From assembly GCA_016292045.1 (NCBI GenBank), contig JAEEZX010000073.1:1-64000 (forward strand): a stretch of 64,000 bases of DNA, read 5' to 3'. Both the position numbers and the translations under genes were made by a program. The DNA is from Bacteroidaceae bacterium (GTDB taxonomy: Bacteria > Bacteroidota > Bacteroidia > Bacteroidales > Bacteroidaceae). This document shows, piece after piece, positions 16,189 to 26,610 of the stretch. How positions within the stretch are numbered: position 1 is the first letter of the stretch; each line of letters starts with the position of its first letter. The notes beneath the pieces are model-generated. The model made no database searches. It worked only from the letters and a program-made list of their open reading frames with translations, and had not been told where the DNA came from.

Positions 16189-18159
16189 ATGCCTGCCTTC
16201 AAGTTTTTGCGCCGTCTGTGCGTTTGTCTTCTTCTTTCCTGTGTTTCTGTGTCGTGGGGACAGGGGGAGATTCCTTATTTTTATACGCTCAACACGCAGA
16301 ACGGACTTGGAGACAACCGTATCCAGCAACTCATGCAGCTTTCCGACGGCCGTATGGTGGCTGTGACTCCCACCACGGTTGATATCTACAACGGACACAG
16401 TTTCGACGGCATTGTCGTTGATAACGATGCATGGATGTCTTTGCCGGCATACGGTGGTGCCACCCATCTCTTTGCCGATGCCGGAGCCCGCCTTTGGATA
16501 AAGCAGAACGGACGTCTCTACTGCTTCGACTTGCGCACGATGCGGCAGGTTGTGGAGGAATGGGATTACAGCGACTTCTTCATCGACGAACGGGGAAACC
16601 GCTATTTCCTGAGGGACTCCCTCCTGATACGCGAGGCTCTCGGCGACAGCATCGTGTTGCCACGGGATGCCGGCAACTTGCAGGACCTCATCTGCTACGG
16701 TAAGGAGACTCTGCTGTTTTTCTCTTCCGGCACGGTGATAGCCTATCTCCCCGACGGGAGCATTGATTTCCGCTCGCAGGCCTACGACGAAGAAACGGCT
16801 TGGAAATATGATGCGACATCGTTGGTGGTGCTGGGCCGCGATTCCCGTCTCTATCAGGTGCGTTGCGGAGATGGCGGAGCCATACTTCTCTCTTTTGACA
16901 TTAACCGTCGCGAGTGGAAGCAGATGCTCTCCAGCGACCGTTTCCTGCACACGCTGACGCTGACTCCCACCGGCATACTTTATCTCACCACCCCCGAGGG
17001 TTATCTGCGCATAGACCCCGATACGGGGGAGAGGGAGGAGTTTCGCGACCTGCATTTGCCCGACGGTTCGGTACTCTCCACGGGTGTCAACACCGTGTGT
17101 CTCGACCGCGAGGGCGGTATCTGGTTGGGCACCTACGACAATGGCTTGCTCTACACTTCTCCCAAGAGTGGTCTCTTCGACACACAGCCGATAGACATCG
17201 AGGTGCATCCCATTCTCACCACCATCTACCTCAACGGACAGCCCCTACATGTCGGAGCGGAATACGACGGACGCCGTCTTTTGGATGTCACACCGCCGTA
17301 TATCGGGGAGATAACCTTGAAGCATAATCAGAACTCGCTTGCGTTCCAGTTCAGCACGATGAACTACGTGCGTCCCCGCAGCACTTGCTATCGCTATCGT
17401 CTGTTGGGCGGCGAGGGCGAGTGGCACACGTTTTCTGCCGATTCCCTCGGGCGCATGGTGGATGACAGCGGTATTCTCTATCTGCCTTTCGTAGCTCTCT
17501 CGCCCGGCGAATACACTCTGGAGGTGATGGCCTCCACCAATCCTGATCATTGGAATTATGACGACGTGCGCCGCATCCGTCTCACCGTGGAGCATCCCTG
17601 GTGGCAGACACCAGCTGCATACTCCGTGTACGCTCTGCTGCTTATTGTGATTGTTCTGGTGTCGTTCCGCATCTATCGCTACATCCTGCAGCGCAGGAGC
17701 CGCGAGGCGATGCTGCTTCTGCGCATACAGAACCTTGTGGAGCAGGTGAACCGCAACGAGCATTCCGAGGCAGCCGTTGTGCTCAACGAACCCGATGTGC
17801 AGGATGAAGAATACGTGTCAGAACCTTCCGCACAGGAGAAGGAGTTCATGGCTCGTGCCACACAGCTTGTCGAGCAGCATCTCGCCTCTCCGCAGTACAG
17901 TGTGAAGCAACTTGCGGCAGACTTGTGTATGGAGCGCACAGGTCTCTATAAGAAACTCACCCTTATGATGCAGCAGTCGCCGGTGGCCTTCATCCGCAGC
18001 ATCCGTCTGCACCGTGCCGCCGAGATGTTGAAGCGCGGTGATATGAGCATCACGGAGGTGTCAGAGCGCTCGGGCTTCTACTCCGTCAGCTATTTCAGCA
18101 AGTGCTTCCAGAAGGAGTTCGGCTGCAAACCCTCGGAATATACCGGCACAGCATCCTGA
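16189..18159 (+). CDS. Membrane-spanning sensor with C-terminal AraC-type DNA-binding domain (HTCS-like, no kinase)
   Basis: A 656-residue protein. It has a signal peptide (about 1-24), a periplasmic beta-propeller-like region with two-component-propeller repeats (NGLGDNRIQQLMQLSDGRMV and REGGIWLGTYDNGLLYT), a triple-tyrosine-type domain (about 370-465), one transmembrane helix (about 478-498), a coiled segment, and an AraC-family HTH (about 553-654, with SITEVSERSGFYSVSYFSK). The domain order is that of Bacteroidota hybrid two-component systems with the histidine kinase, ATPase and receiver parts absent. The inferred mechanism is direct signalling from sensor to DNA across the membrane. It starts three bases after the GH31 gene, so the two are almost certainly co-transcribed, and it may control that operon. 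Confidence 0.85.
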   Translation: MPAFKFLRRLCVCLLLSCVSVSWGQGEIPYFYTLNTQNGLGDNRIQQLMQLSDGRMVAVTPTTVDIYNGHSFDGIVVDNDAWMSLPAYGGATHLFADAGARLWIKQNGRLYCFDLRTMRQVVEEWDYSDFFIDERGNRYFLRDSLLIREALGDSIVLPRDAGNLQDLICYGKETLLFFSSGTVIAYLPDGSIDFRSQAYDEETAWKYDATSLVVLGRDSRLYQVRCGDGGAILLSFDINRREWKQMLSSDRFLHTLTLTPTGILYLTTPEGYLRIDPDTGEREEFRDLHLPDGSVLSTGVNTVCLDREGGIWLGTYDNGLLYTSPKSGLFDTQPIDIEVHPILTTIYLNGQPLHVGAEYDGRRLLDVTPPYIGEITLKHNQNSLAFQFSTMNYVRPRSTCYRYRLLGGEGEWHTFSADSLGRMVDDSGILYLPFVALSPGEYTLEVMASTNPDHWNYDDVRRIRLTVEHPWWQTPAAYSVYALLLIVIVLVSFRIYRYILQRRSREAMLLLRIQNLVEQVNRNEHSEAAVVLNEPDVQDEEYVSEPSAQEKEFMARATQLVEQHLASPQYSVKQLAADLCMERTGLYKKLTLMMQQSPVAFIRSIRLHRAAEMLKRGDMSITEVSERSGFYSVSYFSKCFQKEFGCKPSEYTGTAS

Positions 18160-18187
18160 GATTTGGTTTCGTCCTTTCCCGGGGGGG

Positions 18188-18228
18188 TGACTCTGAATAC
18201 GCTTGGCCTGAATGGCCGATATGGCCGA
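18188..18228 (+). repeat. GGCC-rich repeat element, copy A
   Basis: A 41-base element made of a TGACTCTGAATAC head followed by overlapping GGCCNNNNNGGCC units with a 9-base period. It matches the reverse complement of copy D (18645-18685) at 39 of 41 positions. Confidence 0.8.
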
Positions 18229-18266
18229 AGAGGGGAGTTTGCGGCCATTACGGCCATTCAGGCCAA
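18203..18266. repeat. Strong hairpin formed by copies A and B
   Basis: Bases 18203-18227 pair with 18242-18266: a 25-base stem with two mismatches and a 14-base loop. Copy B is the inverted GGCC core without the head sequence. It lies about 45 bases after the regulator stop codon, so it could act as an mRNA-stabilising or terminating structure, but no T-tract follows. Confidence 0.75.
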
Positions 18267-18444
18267 AAAAGAAAGCACTCCCCCACACCCTCTTTTAAAG
18301 AAAAAATATATAAAAAAGAAATTACTTAAAAGAATTATAAGAAAAGCCCGATAAAGACTTTTTAGGTTTTTGAGGGCCGATATTCTCTTCTCTCTACCGG
18401 AGAAGGCTTAGGAGGGAGGGTTTGGACACAGGCTGCTCGCTGGC

Positions 18445-18482
18445 GACTCTGAAAACGTGTGGCCCGAGTGGCCGTAGTGGCC
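18445..18482 (+). repeat. GGCC-rich repeat element, copy C (diverged)
   Basis: A diverged 38-base copy in the same orientation as A: GACTCTGAAAAC head, then two GGCCNNNNNGGCC units. Confidence 0.7.
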
Positions 18483-18600
18483 AAACACAGGAGGAATACC
18501 CAGTCTGCAAGCAGTGTGCAAGCGACCTCCAAACACATCCCAAGTTACTTGGGATAATCAAAGGAGACGGCCGGGGGACGGCAACATGCTGAGAGCCTCC

Positions 18601-18628
18601 TCATTTATCATTTATCATTTGTCATTTA
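18601..18628. repeat. 7-bp tandem array TCATTTA, four units
   Basis: Units TCATTTA, TCATTTA, TCATTTG, TCATTTA, 17 bases before repeat copy D. Confidence 0.75.
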
Positions 18629-18644
18629 GCCCCGCAGGAGCGCA

Positions 18645-18685
18645 TCGGCCATTTCGGCCATTCAGGCCAAGTGTATTCAGAGTCA
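18645..18685 (-). repeat. GGCC-rich repeat element, copy D (inverted)
   Basis: Inverted partner of copy A; together they bracket about 415 bases. It has the same head and the same two overlapping GGCCNNNNNGGCC units. Confidence 0.8.
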
Positions 18686-18720
18686 CCCTCTTCAGACATA
18701 AGTTCCAGGCTATAACAAAC

Positions 18721-18752
18721 AATAAAGGCTACCCGCAAGGATAGCCTTTATT
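18721..18752 (-). terminator. Rho-independent terminator downstream of gyrB
   Basis: A perfect 11-base stem (18721-18731 with 18742-18752) around a 10-base loop, with A/T-rich flanks on both sides. It sits 21 bases past the gyrB stop and could also stop plus-strand transcripts. Confidence 0.75.
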
Positions 18753-18773
18753 TTGTTTGTGCCCTGTGACGAC

Positions 18774-21046
<2,273 letters not shown>

Positions 21047-21085
21047 TGTCTAAAAATTTCTTTATCTTTTATCTTCTAATTTTTG

Positions 21086-21157
21086 TAGTCCCTAGGAGAG
21101 TCGAACTCCTCTTTAGAGAATGAAAATCTCTCGTCCTAACCGATAGACGAAGGGACC
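21086..21157 (-). tRNA. tRNA-Glu (TTC)
   Basis: On minus the sequence folds as a full cloverleaf: acceptor GGTCCCT/AGGGACT, D stem GTCT/GGAC, anticodon stem AGAGA/TCTCT with loop TTTTCAT (anticodon TTC), and T arm AGGAG-TTCGACT-CTCCT. Discriminator base A at 21086. CCA is not encoded. Confidence 0.95.
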
Positions 21158-21187
21158 AACCCGGTGCTTTAGTTCATAAAGCGTGTG

Positions 21188-21195
21188 CAAAGGTA
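21188..21195 (-). promoter_or_regulatory. -7 element for tRNA-Glu and rpsT
   Basis: TACCTTTG on minus, 30 bases upstream of the tRNA. No clear -33 TTTG is seen. Confidence 0.6.
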
Positions 21196-21290
21196 CGGAA
21201 AAAAGCTGAATTAAGATGCCCGAAGGGGGAAATATTTTGAGAAAAATGAGTTTTTATGGCCAAAACGGGTATCTTTTCCCTTAAAAAAGG

Positions 21291-21298
21291 TACCTTTG
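21291..21298 (+). promoter_or_regulatory. -7 element for recO
   Basis: TACCTTTG, 10 bases before the ATG at 21309, so the leader would be very short. Confidence 0.6.
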
Positions 21299-21308
21299 CG
21301 GGCGTAAT

Positions 21309-21869
21309 ATGGAGAAAACGTGGGGTATAGTGCTAGGCAGTGTGCATCTGCCGGGAGGCAAGACCGTTGTCCGCATCTTCACAGAGACGCGGGGCACGGT
21401 GCCGTTTCTGGTGCACAACACACACAACAGGAATGCCGCTGTGCGTTCGCTGCTGCTCATGCCCCTGCATGTGGTGGAGATAGACTACGAGTACCGCGAG
21501 AACCGTGAACTGCAGACGCTCAAGGAGGTGCAGCTCATGAGGCAGTATGTCACAATCCCGTATGATCCGCTAAAGCAGACGATGGCACTGTTCCTGGCAG
21601 AATTCCTGACGCACGCTCTCCGCAGGGAAGGAAAGAATCCCGCATTGCTGCACTACGTCGCAGAGGCGCTGCGCTATCTGGACGAGGCAGAGAAGGATTT
21701 TACCTCCATGCACGTGGAAATGCTGCGCGGCATAGTTGATTTTCTGGGCTACGGCACACCACAACTCCAGGAGATGTCTCTCCGGGAACTTGTGGCATAC
21801 TACCGTGAAGTGGTGCCGGAGTTTCCGGCGTTAAGCAGTCTCGCCGTCCTGCACGATGTCCTGAGATGA
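21309..21869 (+). CDS. recO: DNA repair protein RecO, short form
   Basis: A 186-residue protein. The N-terminal OB-fold (WGIVLGSVHLPGGKTVVRIFTE, then GTVPFLVHN) and the helical part (TIPYDPLKQTMALFLAEFLTHAL, YLDEAEKDFTSMHVEMLR) match Bacteroidales RecO. RecO loads RecA on SSB-coated single strands together with RecR. Bacteroidales RecO proteins are usually near 240 residues. Here the segment after the central helices (LRGIVDFLGYGTPQ) joins almost directly to the C-terminal helix, so about 50 residues are missing from the middle of the C-terminal domain. The last 39 bases overlap the 3' end of ftsZ on the opposite strand. Confidence 0.85.
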   Translation: MEKTWGIVLGSVHLPGGKTVVRIFTETRGTVPFLVHNTHNRNAAVRSLLLMPLHVVEIDYEYRENRELQTLKEVQLMRQYVTIPYDPLKQTMALFLAEFLTHALRREGKNPALLHYVAEALRYLDEAEKDFTSMHVEMLRGIVDFLGYGTPQLQEMSLRELVAYYREVVPEFPALSSLAVLHDVLR

Positions 21870-23135
21870 GAGCTGCTCGATGGCAGTCTTTTCCTCACGT
21901 GTGCGGCTGTATGTAGGTTTGCCGTCGACGCGCGATATGACATCGTCGTTGTCGAAGCTGTTGAGGTCGTAGAGGAAGACATAGGGATTTACCTTGGCTG
22001 CAGTGGGATCCTGATTCTTATAGTAGATGTCAATGAATTCCTCCAGTTGACGCCTGCTTTCCTCTTCTTTTGCTGCCTCTTCGTCCTTGATTGCCTGTTC
22101 CCTTTCAGTGACACCGGTGATGCCCTGCAGTCCGAAACCGCTGGACAGCAGTGTGATCTTCACCTTGTTGCCCAGTGACGGGTCTGTGGCAAGACCCCAC
22201 TTCACCTCTACGTCTTCCTTGAATTTGGCCATGAAGTCGTTCACCTCGTTCATTTCCTCCATCATCAGGCTGTTGTGTTCGTCGTCGGCACAGAAATTGA
22301 TGTTGAGGAGCACCTTCTTGGAGTTGTAGATGTCGTTGTTGTTGAGCAGGGGAGAATGCAGTGCCTCTTCAAGGGCTCTGCTTACACGGCCGCTGCCTTC
22401 ACCGTAGCCGGTGGACATGATTGCAACACCGCCGTTCTTCAGGACGGTTTTCACATCATTGAAGTCGAGGTTTATGATGCCTCGCATGGTGATGATTTCC
22501 GCGATACTCTTGGCTGCAATAGAGAGAGTGTCGTCGGCCTTGGCGAAAGCGTTGGACACGGAGAGGTCCTGATATATCTCGCGCAGGCGCTCGTTGTTGA
22601 TGACAAGCAGTGCATCCACGTGTTTGCTGATTTCCGATACACCTTGCAGGGCCTGCAGGATTTTCACCTTGCCCTCAAAGAGGAAGGGAATGGTGACAAT
22701 ACCTACAGTGAGTATATCCATATCCTTGGCGCACTGTGCAATAATGGGAGCTGCACCGGTGCCGGTGCCGCCGCCCATACCTGCGGTGACGAACACCATG
22801 CGCGTTCCGTCGGAGAGCATCTGGCGGATTTCCTCAATGCTTTCCATTGCAGCGGCTTTTGCCTTTTCAGGACGGTTGCCGGCTCCCAGACCGTCTTTGC
22901 CGAGCTGCAGGTGGTTGGGGACGGGAGAGTCCTCCAGCGCCTTGCGGTCGGTGTTGCACAATACGTAGGTGACATCGTGAATGCCTTCCCGGAACATGTG
23001 ATTGACTGCGTTGCCGCCGCCACCGCCCACACCGATCACCTTGATGATGCTGGGATTGCTTTTAGGCATCTCAAATTGAATGCCCATGCCAAAATCGTCG
23101 TTCATATCCATAGTAGTTTTATTATTCTTAAGCAT
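21831..23135 (-). CDS. ftsZ: Cell division protein FtsZ
   Basis: A 434-residue tubulin-like GTPase that polymerises into the division ring. GTP-binding features are IGVGGGGGNAVNHM, the tubulin signature GMGGGTGTGAAP, and NLDFNDVKTVL (T7 loop). The C-terminal linker after about residue 335 is acidic and the end is variable. The start is uncertain: ATG at 23135, 23111 and 23105 all lie before the conserved domain. It is the last gene of the division and cell-wall cluster, 12 bases after ftsA, and it meets recO tail to tail. Confidence 0.96.
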   Translation of the reverse strand: MLKNNKTTMDMNDDFGMGIQFEMPKSNPSIIKVIGVGGGGGNAVNHMFREGIHDVTYVLCNTDRKALEDSPVPNHLQLGKDGLGAGNRPEKAKAAAMESIEEIRQMLSDGTRMVFVTAGMGGGTGTGAAPIIAQCAKDMDILTVGIVTIPFLFEGKVKILQALQGVSEISKHVDALLVINNERLREIYQDLSVSNAFAKADDTLSIAAKSIAEIITMRGIINLDFNDVKTVLKNGGVAIMSTGYGEGSGRVSRALEEALHSPLLNNNDIYNSKKVLLNINFCADDEHNSLMMEEMNEVNDFMAKFKEDVEVKWGLATDPSLGNKVKITLLSSGFGLQGITGVTEREQAIKDEEAAKEEESRRQLEEFIDIYYKNQDPTAAKVNPYVFLYDLNSFDNDDVISRVDGKPTYSRTREEKTAIEQLSSQDIVQDGETA

Positions 23136-23147
23136 TCAACGTTGTCG

Positions 23148-24467
23148 TTACTCGTCGGCCTCGCTAAGTCCCTCAACAATCTTATCCCAGATGGACTTGA
23201 GTCCGGACTTCTTCTTCGGCTTGGGAGCCGGAGCGGGTTCCTCTTTTACGGGTTCGGGTGTTACGGTCACTTGAGGTTCTGCCGGTTTCTGCTCAACGAC
23301 CGGTTCCTCGTGTTTGGGATCGAGACAGTTCTGGTCTCCGTGCAGAAGGAGGGCAAGCAGCGTGATGTAGCGGCCGTCTTCCGGCAGTATGACATCTTTG
23401 TTGACCGTGATACGGTCGGGCAGTCCTCCGTAGATCTTCACCTGCTTGTTGCATTTTGCCACAAACTGGAAACACTGTGCAATGTCCCTTGTGTGAGAGA
23501 CACCGCCGGTGAGTATGATTTGGCCGGAGAGCAACATATCGGAATATGGCTTTATCTGATTCCAGGCATTCTTCACGATTTCGTGGTAGCGTGCCTCGAT
23601 GACATTGAGCAGATCCTCTTCCTGGATGGTGTTGCCGTATTTGAGTTTGATGGTCTCGTCTTTAGTGGAATTGTTGTTGCGATATGCAGTACCGTACCTT
23701 ATCTTGAGGTTTTCGGCCTCGTCCAATTCGATTCTCTTGGACATGATATCCTGTGTCACATTGAGACCTCCGATCGGAAGCACGATGAGGTGACGCAGGA
23801 GATTCTTGGAATAGACTGCGACGGTGGTGGTCTCGGCACCCATGTCCACTAAGGCACAGCCCGAACGCTTCTCGTCGGGACGCAGAATGGAATCAGCCAG
23901 CACGAGCGGCGAAACGAGAATCTCTGCGACACTGAGTCCGGCTGCCTTGACGCATTTTTGTATGTTCTCTTCCAATGTGGTGCGTGCAAGAACGTTGAGG
24001 AAGGTGACCTCCAGCGAGTCGGACATGACACCTACGGGGTCTTCCACATGACGGTTGCCTACATGGCTTTCCTGCTGCACCACTTCATGAATGTTCAATC
24101 CGGGGTATTCCTTGATGCAGTTGGCATCGCGCATGGCATCCATCATGTCGGAGGTGATCTGTGTGGTCTCCTCAAAGTCCTCGCGCATCTTGTTCTTGCG
24201 AGAATGCAACGACTGTCCACTCAGCCCGACGTATATGCGTTTGATTTCTCCGCCTACGGCAAAATTCAGTCTCTCAATCACCGTAGAGATGGCTTGTGTG
24301 GTTTTCTCAATGTTGTCCACTACTCCCTTGTGGATGCAACTCTGTGCCGGCTCTTCCACAGCCCCGACTACCTCAACACTTCCATTGGGCAGACGCCTTC
24401 CTGCGATGCCACGAATCGCAGAAGAACCAAGTTCCACGGCAACAATGAAGTCGTTTTTCATTTTCAT
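23148..24467 (-). CDS. ftsA: Cell division protein FtsA
   Basis: A 439-residue actin-fold ATPase that tethers FtsZ filaments to the membrane. Phosphate-binding blocks are VAVELGSSAIRGI and ALVDMGAETTTVAVY; the adenosine block is IILTGGVSHTRDI. A proline- and glutamate-rich linker (about 375-420) leads to a C-terminal amphipathic segment (SIWDKIVEGLSEADE), the expected membrane-targeting helix. It sits 25 bases after ftsQ and 12 bases before ftsZ. Confidence 0.95.
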   Translation of the reverse strand: MKMKNDFIVAVELGSSAIRGIAGRRLPNGSVEVVGAVEEPAQSCIHKGVVDNIEKTTQAISTVIERLNFAVGGEIKRIYVGLSGQSLHSRKNKMREDFEETTQITSDMMDAMRDANCIKEYPGLNIHEVVQQESHVGNRHVEDPVGVMSDSLEVTFLNVLARTTLEENIQKCVKAAGLSVAEILVSPLVLADSILRPDEKRSGCALVDMGAETTTVAVYSKNLLRHLIVLPIGGLNVTQDIMSKRIELDEAENLKIRYGTAYRNNNSTKDETIKLKYGNTIQEEDLLNVIEARYHEIVKNAWNQIKPYSDMLLSGQIILTGGVSHTRDIAQCFQFVAKCNKQVKIYGGLPDRITVNKDVILPEDGRYITLLALLLHGDQNCLDPKHEEPVVEQKPAEPQVTVTPEPVKEEPAPAPKPKKKSGLKSIWDKIVEGLSEADE

Positions 24468-24492
24468 TTTGATGTTTTATTTGTTATGTATG

Positions 24493-25239
24493 TTATTTTG
24501 TTTTCTGTGTTCTCTTCACACCTACTACCTGGCCTTCGAAGGCAACGTTGATAAACGCATATCTGTCCCGTTCCACTTTCGGCAGTGCCTTTTCTATGAA
24601 CAGCTCCAGATTGTTCAGTTTCTCTTCGTAATCTTCCTCAGAACCCATCATCACATTGAACGGCTCGTCTTTCATGACGAGAATCAAACCGTTTTTGACA
24701 TCCAGTTGCACTCCCTCCACTTTTTCCTTCCATTTGCTGTTTCTGATGTATTGTAGCAGAGGAAGCAATTTGCGTGCACGTGCCACGCTGACATCGCCGG
24801 TCACTTGCGGCAGACCGAGTTCGTAGTTGCCCATCGGCATCGTGTTGCCGCGGTCCGTGAGGAAGTATTTCTTCGTGGGGGTGATGACCTGCATCACAGG
24901 CAATTTCGGCACCACACCGACACACAGCGTACCTGCTGCCGTGTAATAACAGAAAGCGGAGTCGATATAGACATTCTTCTCCAGCATTGCTTTCAGACCT
25001 CGCAGGTTGATATCCCGCAGAGGTTTACCTACGGGCGAGATATGTGCGCGTTTTATCTGGTTTGCCACAAACCGGACATCCACAATGCTCTTTTCCGGTA
25101 TTTCGCCTTTGTGCCTTATGAGATAGTCCACACCGCAGCACATTTCGTCCTCTTGCGGGTGTGCCCAGTGCACTATCGCAAAGACGAGATATGCGGTCAG
25201 GATGACCAGTGTGAGTATTTTGAAGATTATTTTAAGCAT
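24493..25239 (-). CDS. ftsQ: Cell division protein FtsQ/DivIB-like
   Basis: A 248-residue bitopic protein. It has a short cytoplasmic start, one transmembrane helix (about 5-25), and a periplasmic part with a POTRA-like segment and the beta domain ending in YAFINVAFEGQVVGVKR. Sequence conservation in the FtsQ family is low; the call rests on topology, size and position between murC and ftsA. It would bridge FtsA/FtsZ and FtsL/FtsI at the septum. The start overlaps the murC stop by eight bases. Confidence 0.85.
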   Translation of the reverse strand: MLKIIFKILTLVILTAYLVFAIVHWAHPQEDEMCCGVDYLIRHKGEIPEKSIVDVRFVANQIKRAHISPVGKPLRDINLRGLKAMLEKNVYIDSAFCYYTAAGTLCVGVVPKLPVMQVITPTKKYFLTDRGNTMPMGNYELGLPQVTGDVSVARARKLLPLLQYIRNSKWKEKVEGVQLDVKNGLILVMKDEPFNVMMGSEEDYEEKLNNLELFIEKALPKVERDRYAFINVAFEGQVVGVKRTQKTK

Positions 25240-26590
25240 TGAGTATTGCTGTGATGTCGTCTGCGTAATTGTCCAAATCTCCTGCTCCCAGAGTCACAAG
25301 TACGTCAAAGTCCTTGCGACGTACGATGTCGAGCACGTCCTCCTTGCGACAGAGCTCACACTTCACGTCCGACTGCAGGTTCTCTGCAATAAGAGCAGAG
25401 GTGACGCCCTCAATGGGAAGCTCGCGTGCAGGGTAGATATCCACCAGCGCGATGTCCTTCACCAGGGAAAGAGCGTCGGCGAATTCCTTATAAAAATCGC
25501 GGGTGCGCGTGTACAGGTGCGGTTGGAAGATAACCTTGACGTGACGTCCCTCATAAAGTTGGTTGATGGAACTGAGGCTCTTGCGTATCTCCTCGGGATG
25601 GTGGGCATAGTCGGAGAGATAGACCATATCGTCGCGGCGCACGTGGAAGTCGAAACGACGGTCCACACCGGCGAATGTCTCCATCCCCTTGCGTATATTC
25701 TCCTCCGACACACCGGCAATCTGTGCCAGTGCCATAGCTGCGATGCCGTTCTCAATGTTCACGGTAACGGGTACGCCGAGGTTTATGTCCTTGATATTCC
25801 CGAAGGGTGAGACGAGGTCGAAACGTATGGCTCCGTTGCCGATTTTGACGTTCTCTGCGTGAAAGTCACCCTCGTCGATGCTGTAGGTCCATGTGGTGAC
25901 ACCCTCAACGGTGGCGGGCTTCATCTTGAGTCCCGTATGCATGACGAGATGTCCGCCGGGCACGATGAGTGATGTGTATTTTGTGAAGCTCTCCAGATAA
26001 GCCTCTTCCGTGCCGTAGATATCCAGATGGTCGGCATCCGTTGCCGTGATTACTGTGGCAAAGGGTGTGAGCCAATGGAAACTCCTGTCGAATTCGTCCG
26101 CTTCAATCACTACGTAGGGAGATTCCTTGGAAAGGATGTAATTGGTACCGTAGTTTTTGAGAATGCCGCCGAGAAATGCGTTGCAACCGGTCTTTTCCTG
26201 ATGGAGCATGTGTGCTGCCATGGACGACGTTGTGGTCTTGCCGTGTGTGCCGGCCACGCAGAGAGCTTTCTTGCCTTTCGAGAGGGTGCCCAGCACCTGC
26301 GCTCTCTTCTGTATGTCGAAACCGTTGGCGCGGAACCATTGCAGTTCCTTGTGCTCTGCAGGAATGGCCGGGGTGTAGACCACAAGACATTCCTTAGAAT
26401 CTTTACATGCCTCGGGAATCATGTCCAAGTTCTCCTCATAGTGAATGAGGGCACCTTCCGCCTCCAGTTGGCGAGTCAGGGGTGACGGTGTCTTGTCGTA
26501 TCCGGCCACTAAGAGACCTTGATTGAGGAAATAGCGTGCGATAGCACTCATTCCTATACCTCCGATACCTATAAAATATACTGCTTTCAT
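25232..26590 (-). CDS. murC: UDP-N-acetylmuramate--L-alanine ligase
   Basis: A 452-residue enzyme. The ATG at 26590 starts the conserved KAVYFIGIGGIGMSAIARYF; the longer upstream reading crosses into murG and is not used. It joins L-Ala to UDP-MurNAc using ATP in the cytoplasm. Mur ligase features are the P-loop GTHGKTTTSSM, EADEFDRSFH, the ATATDADHLDIYG block and LSDYAHHPEEIRKSL. It follows murG by 20 bases and overlaps ftsQ by eight. Confidence 0.96.
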   Translation of the reverse strand: MKAVYFIGIGGIGMSAIARYFLNQGLLVAGYDKTPSPLTRQLEAEGALIHYEENLDMIPEACKDSKECLVVYTPAIPAEHKELQWFRANGFDIQKRAQVLGTLSKGKKALCVAGTHGKTTTSSMAAHMLHQEKTGCNAFLGGILKNYGTNYILSKESPYVVIEADEFDRSFHWLTPFATVITATDADHLDIYGTEEAYLESFTKYTSLIVPGGHLVMHTGLKMKPATVEGVTTWTYSIDEGDFHAENVKIGNGAIRFDLVSPFGNIKDINLGVPVTVNIENGIAAMALAQIAGVSEENIRKGMETFAGVDRRFDFHVRRDDMVYLSDYAHHPEEIRKSLSSINQLYEGRHVKVIFQPHLYTRTRDFYKEFADALSLVKDIALVDIYPARELPIEGVTSALIAENLQSDVKCELCRKEDVLDIVRRKDFDVLVTLGAGDLDNYADDITAILNA

Positions 26591-26610
26591 CGTGCTGTGT
26601 CGTATTATTT

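Larger units (their letters stand above)
18160..18773. other. 614-base gene-free region rich in repeats
   Basis: No credible gene is seen. It contains four copies of a GGCC-rich element in alternating orientation, a TCATTTA array, an A-rich stretch (about 18300-18350) and the gyrB-side terminator. Short open frames here run through the repeats and have no coding character. Confidence 0.7.

Noticed and set aside
15424-17208. 594-codon open frame on minus, antisense to the GH31 and regulator genes
   Set aside because: It crosses the junction of two well-supported genes; no start context or domain.
18102-18744. Small open frames in the gyrB-side intergenic region
   Set aside because: They run through the GGCC repeats and tandem array, have no start signals and resemble no known protein.
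21086-21157. tRNA-Glu and tRNA-Ser considered as integration sites
   Set aside because: No integrase, no duplicated tRNA 3' end and no foreign gene block next to either tRNA.
22275-23852. 525-codon open frame on plus, antisense to ftsZ and ftsA
   Set aside because: It spans two real genes and the gap between them and has no recognisable domain.
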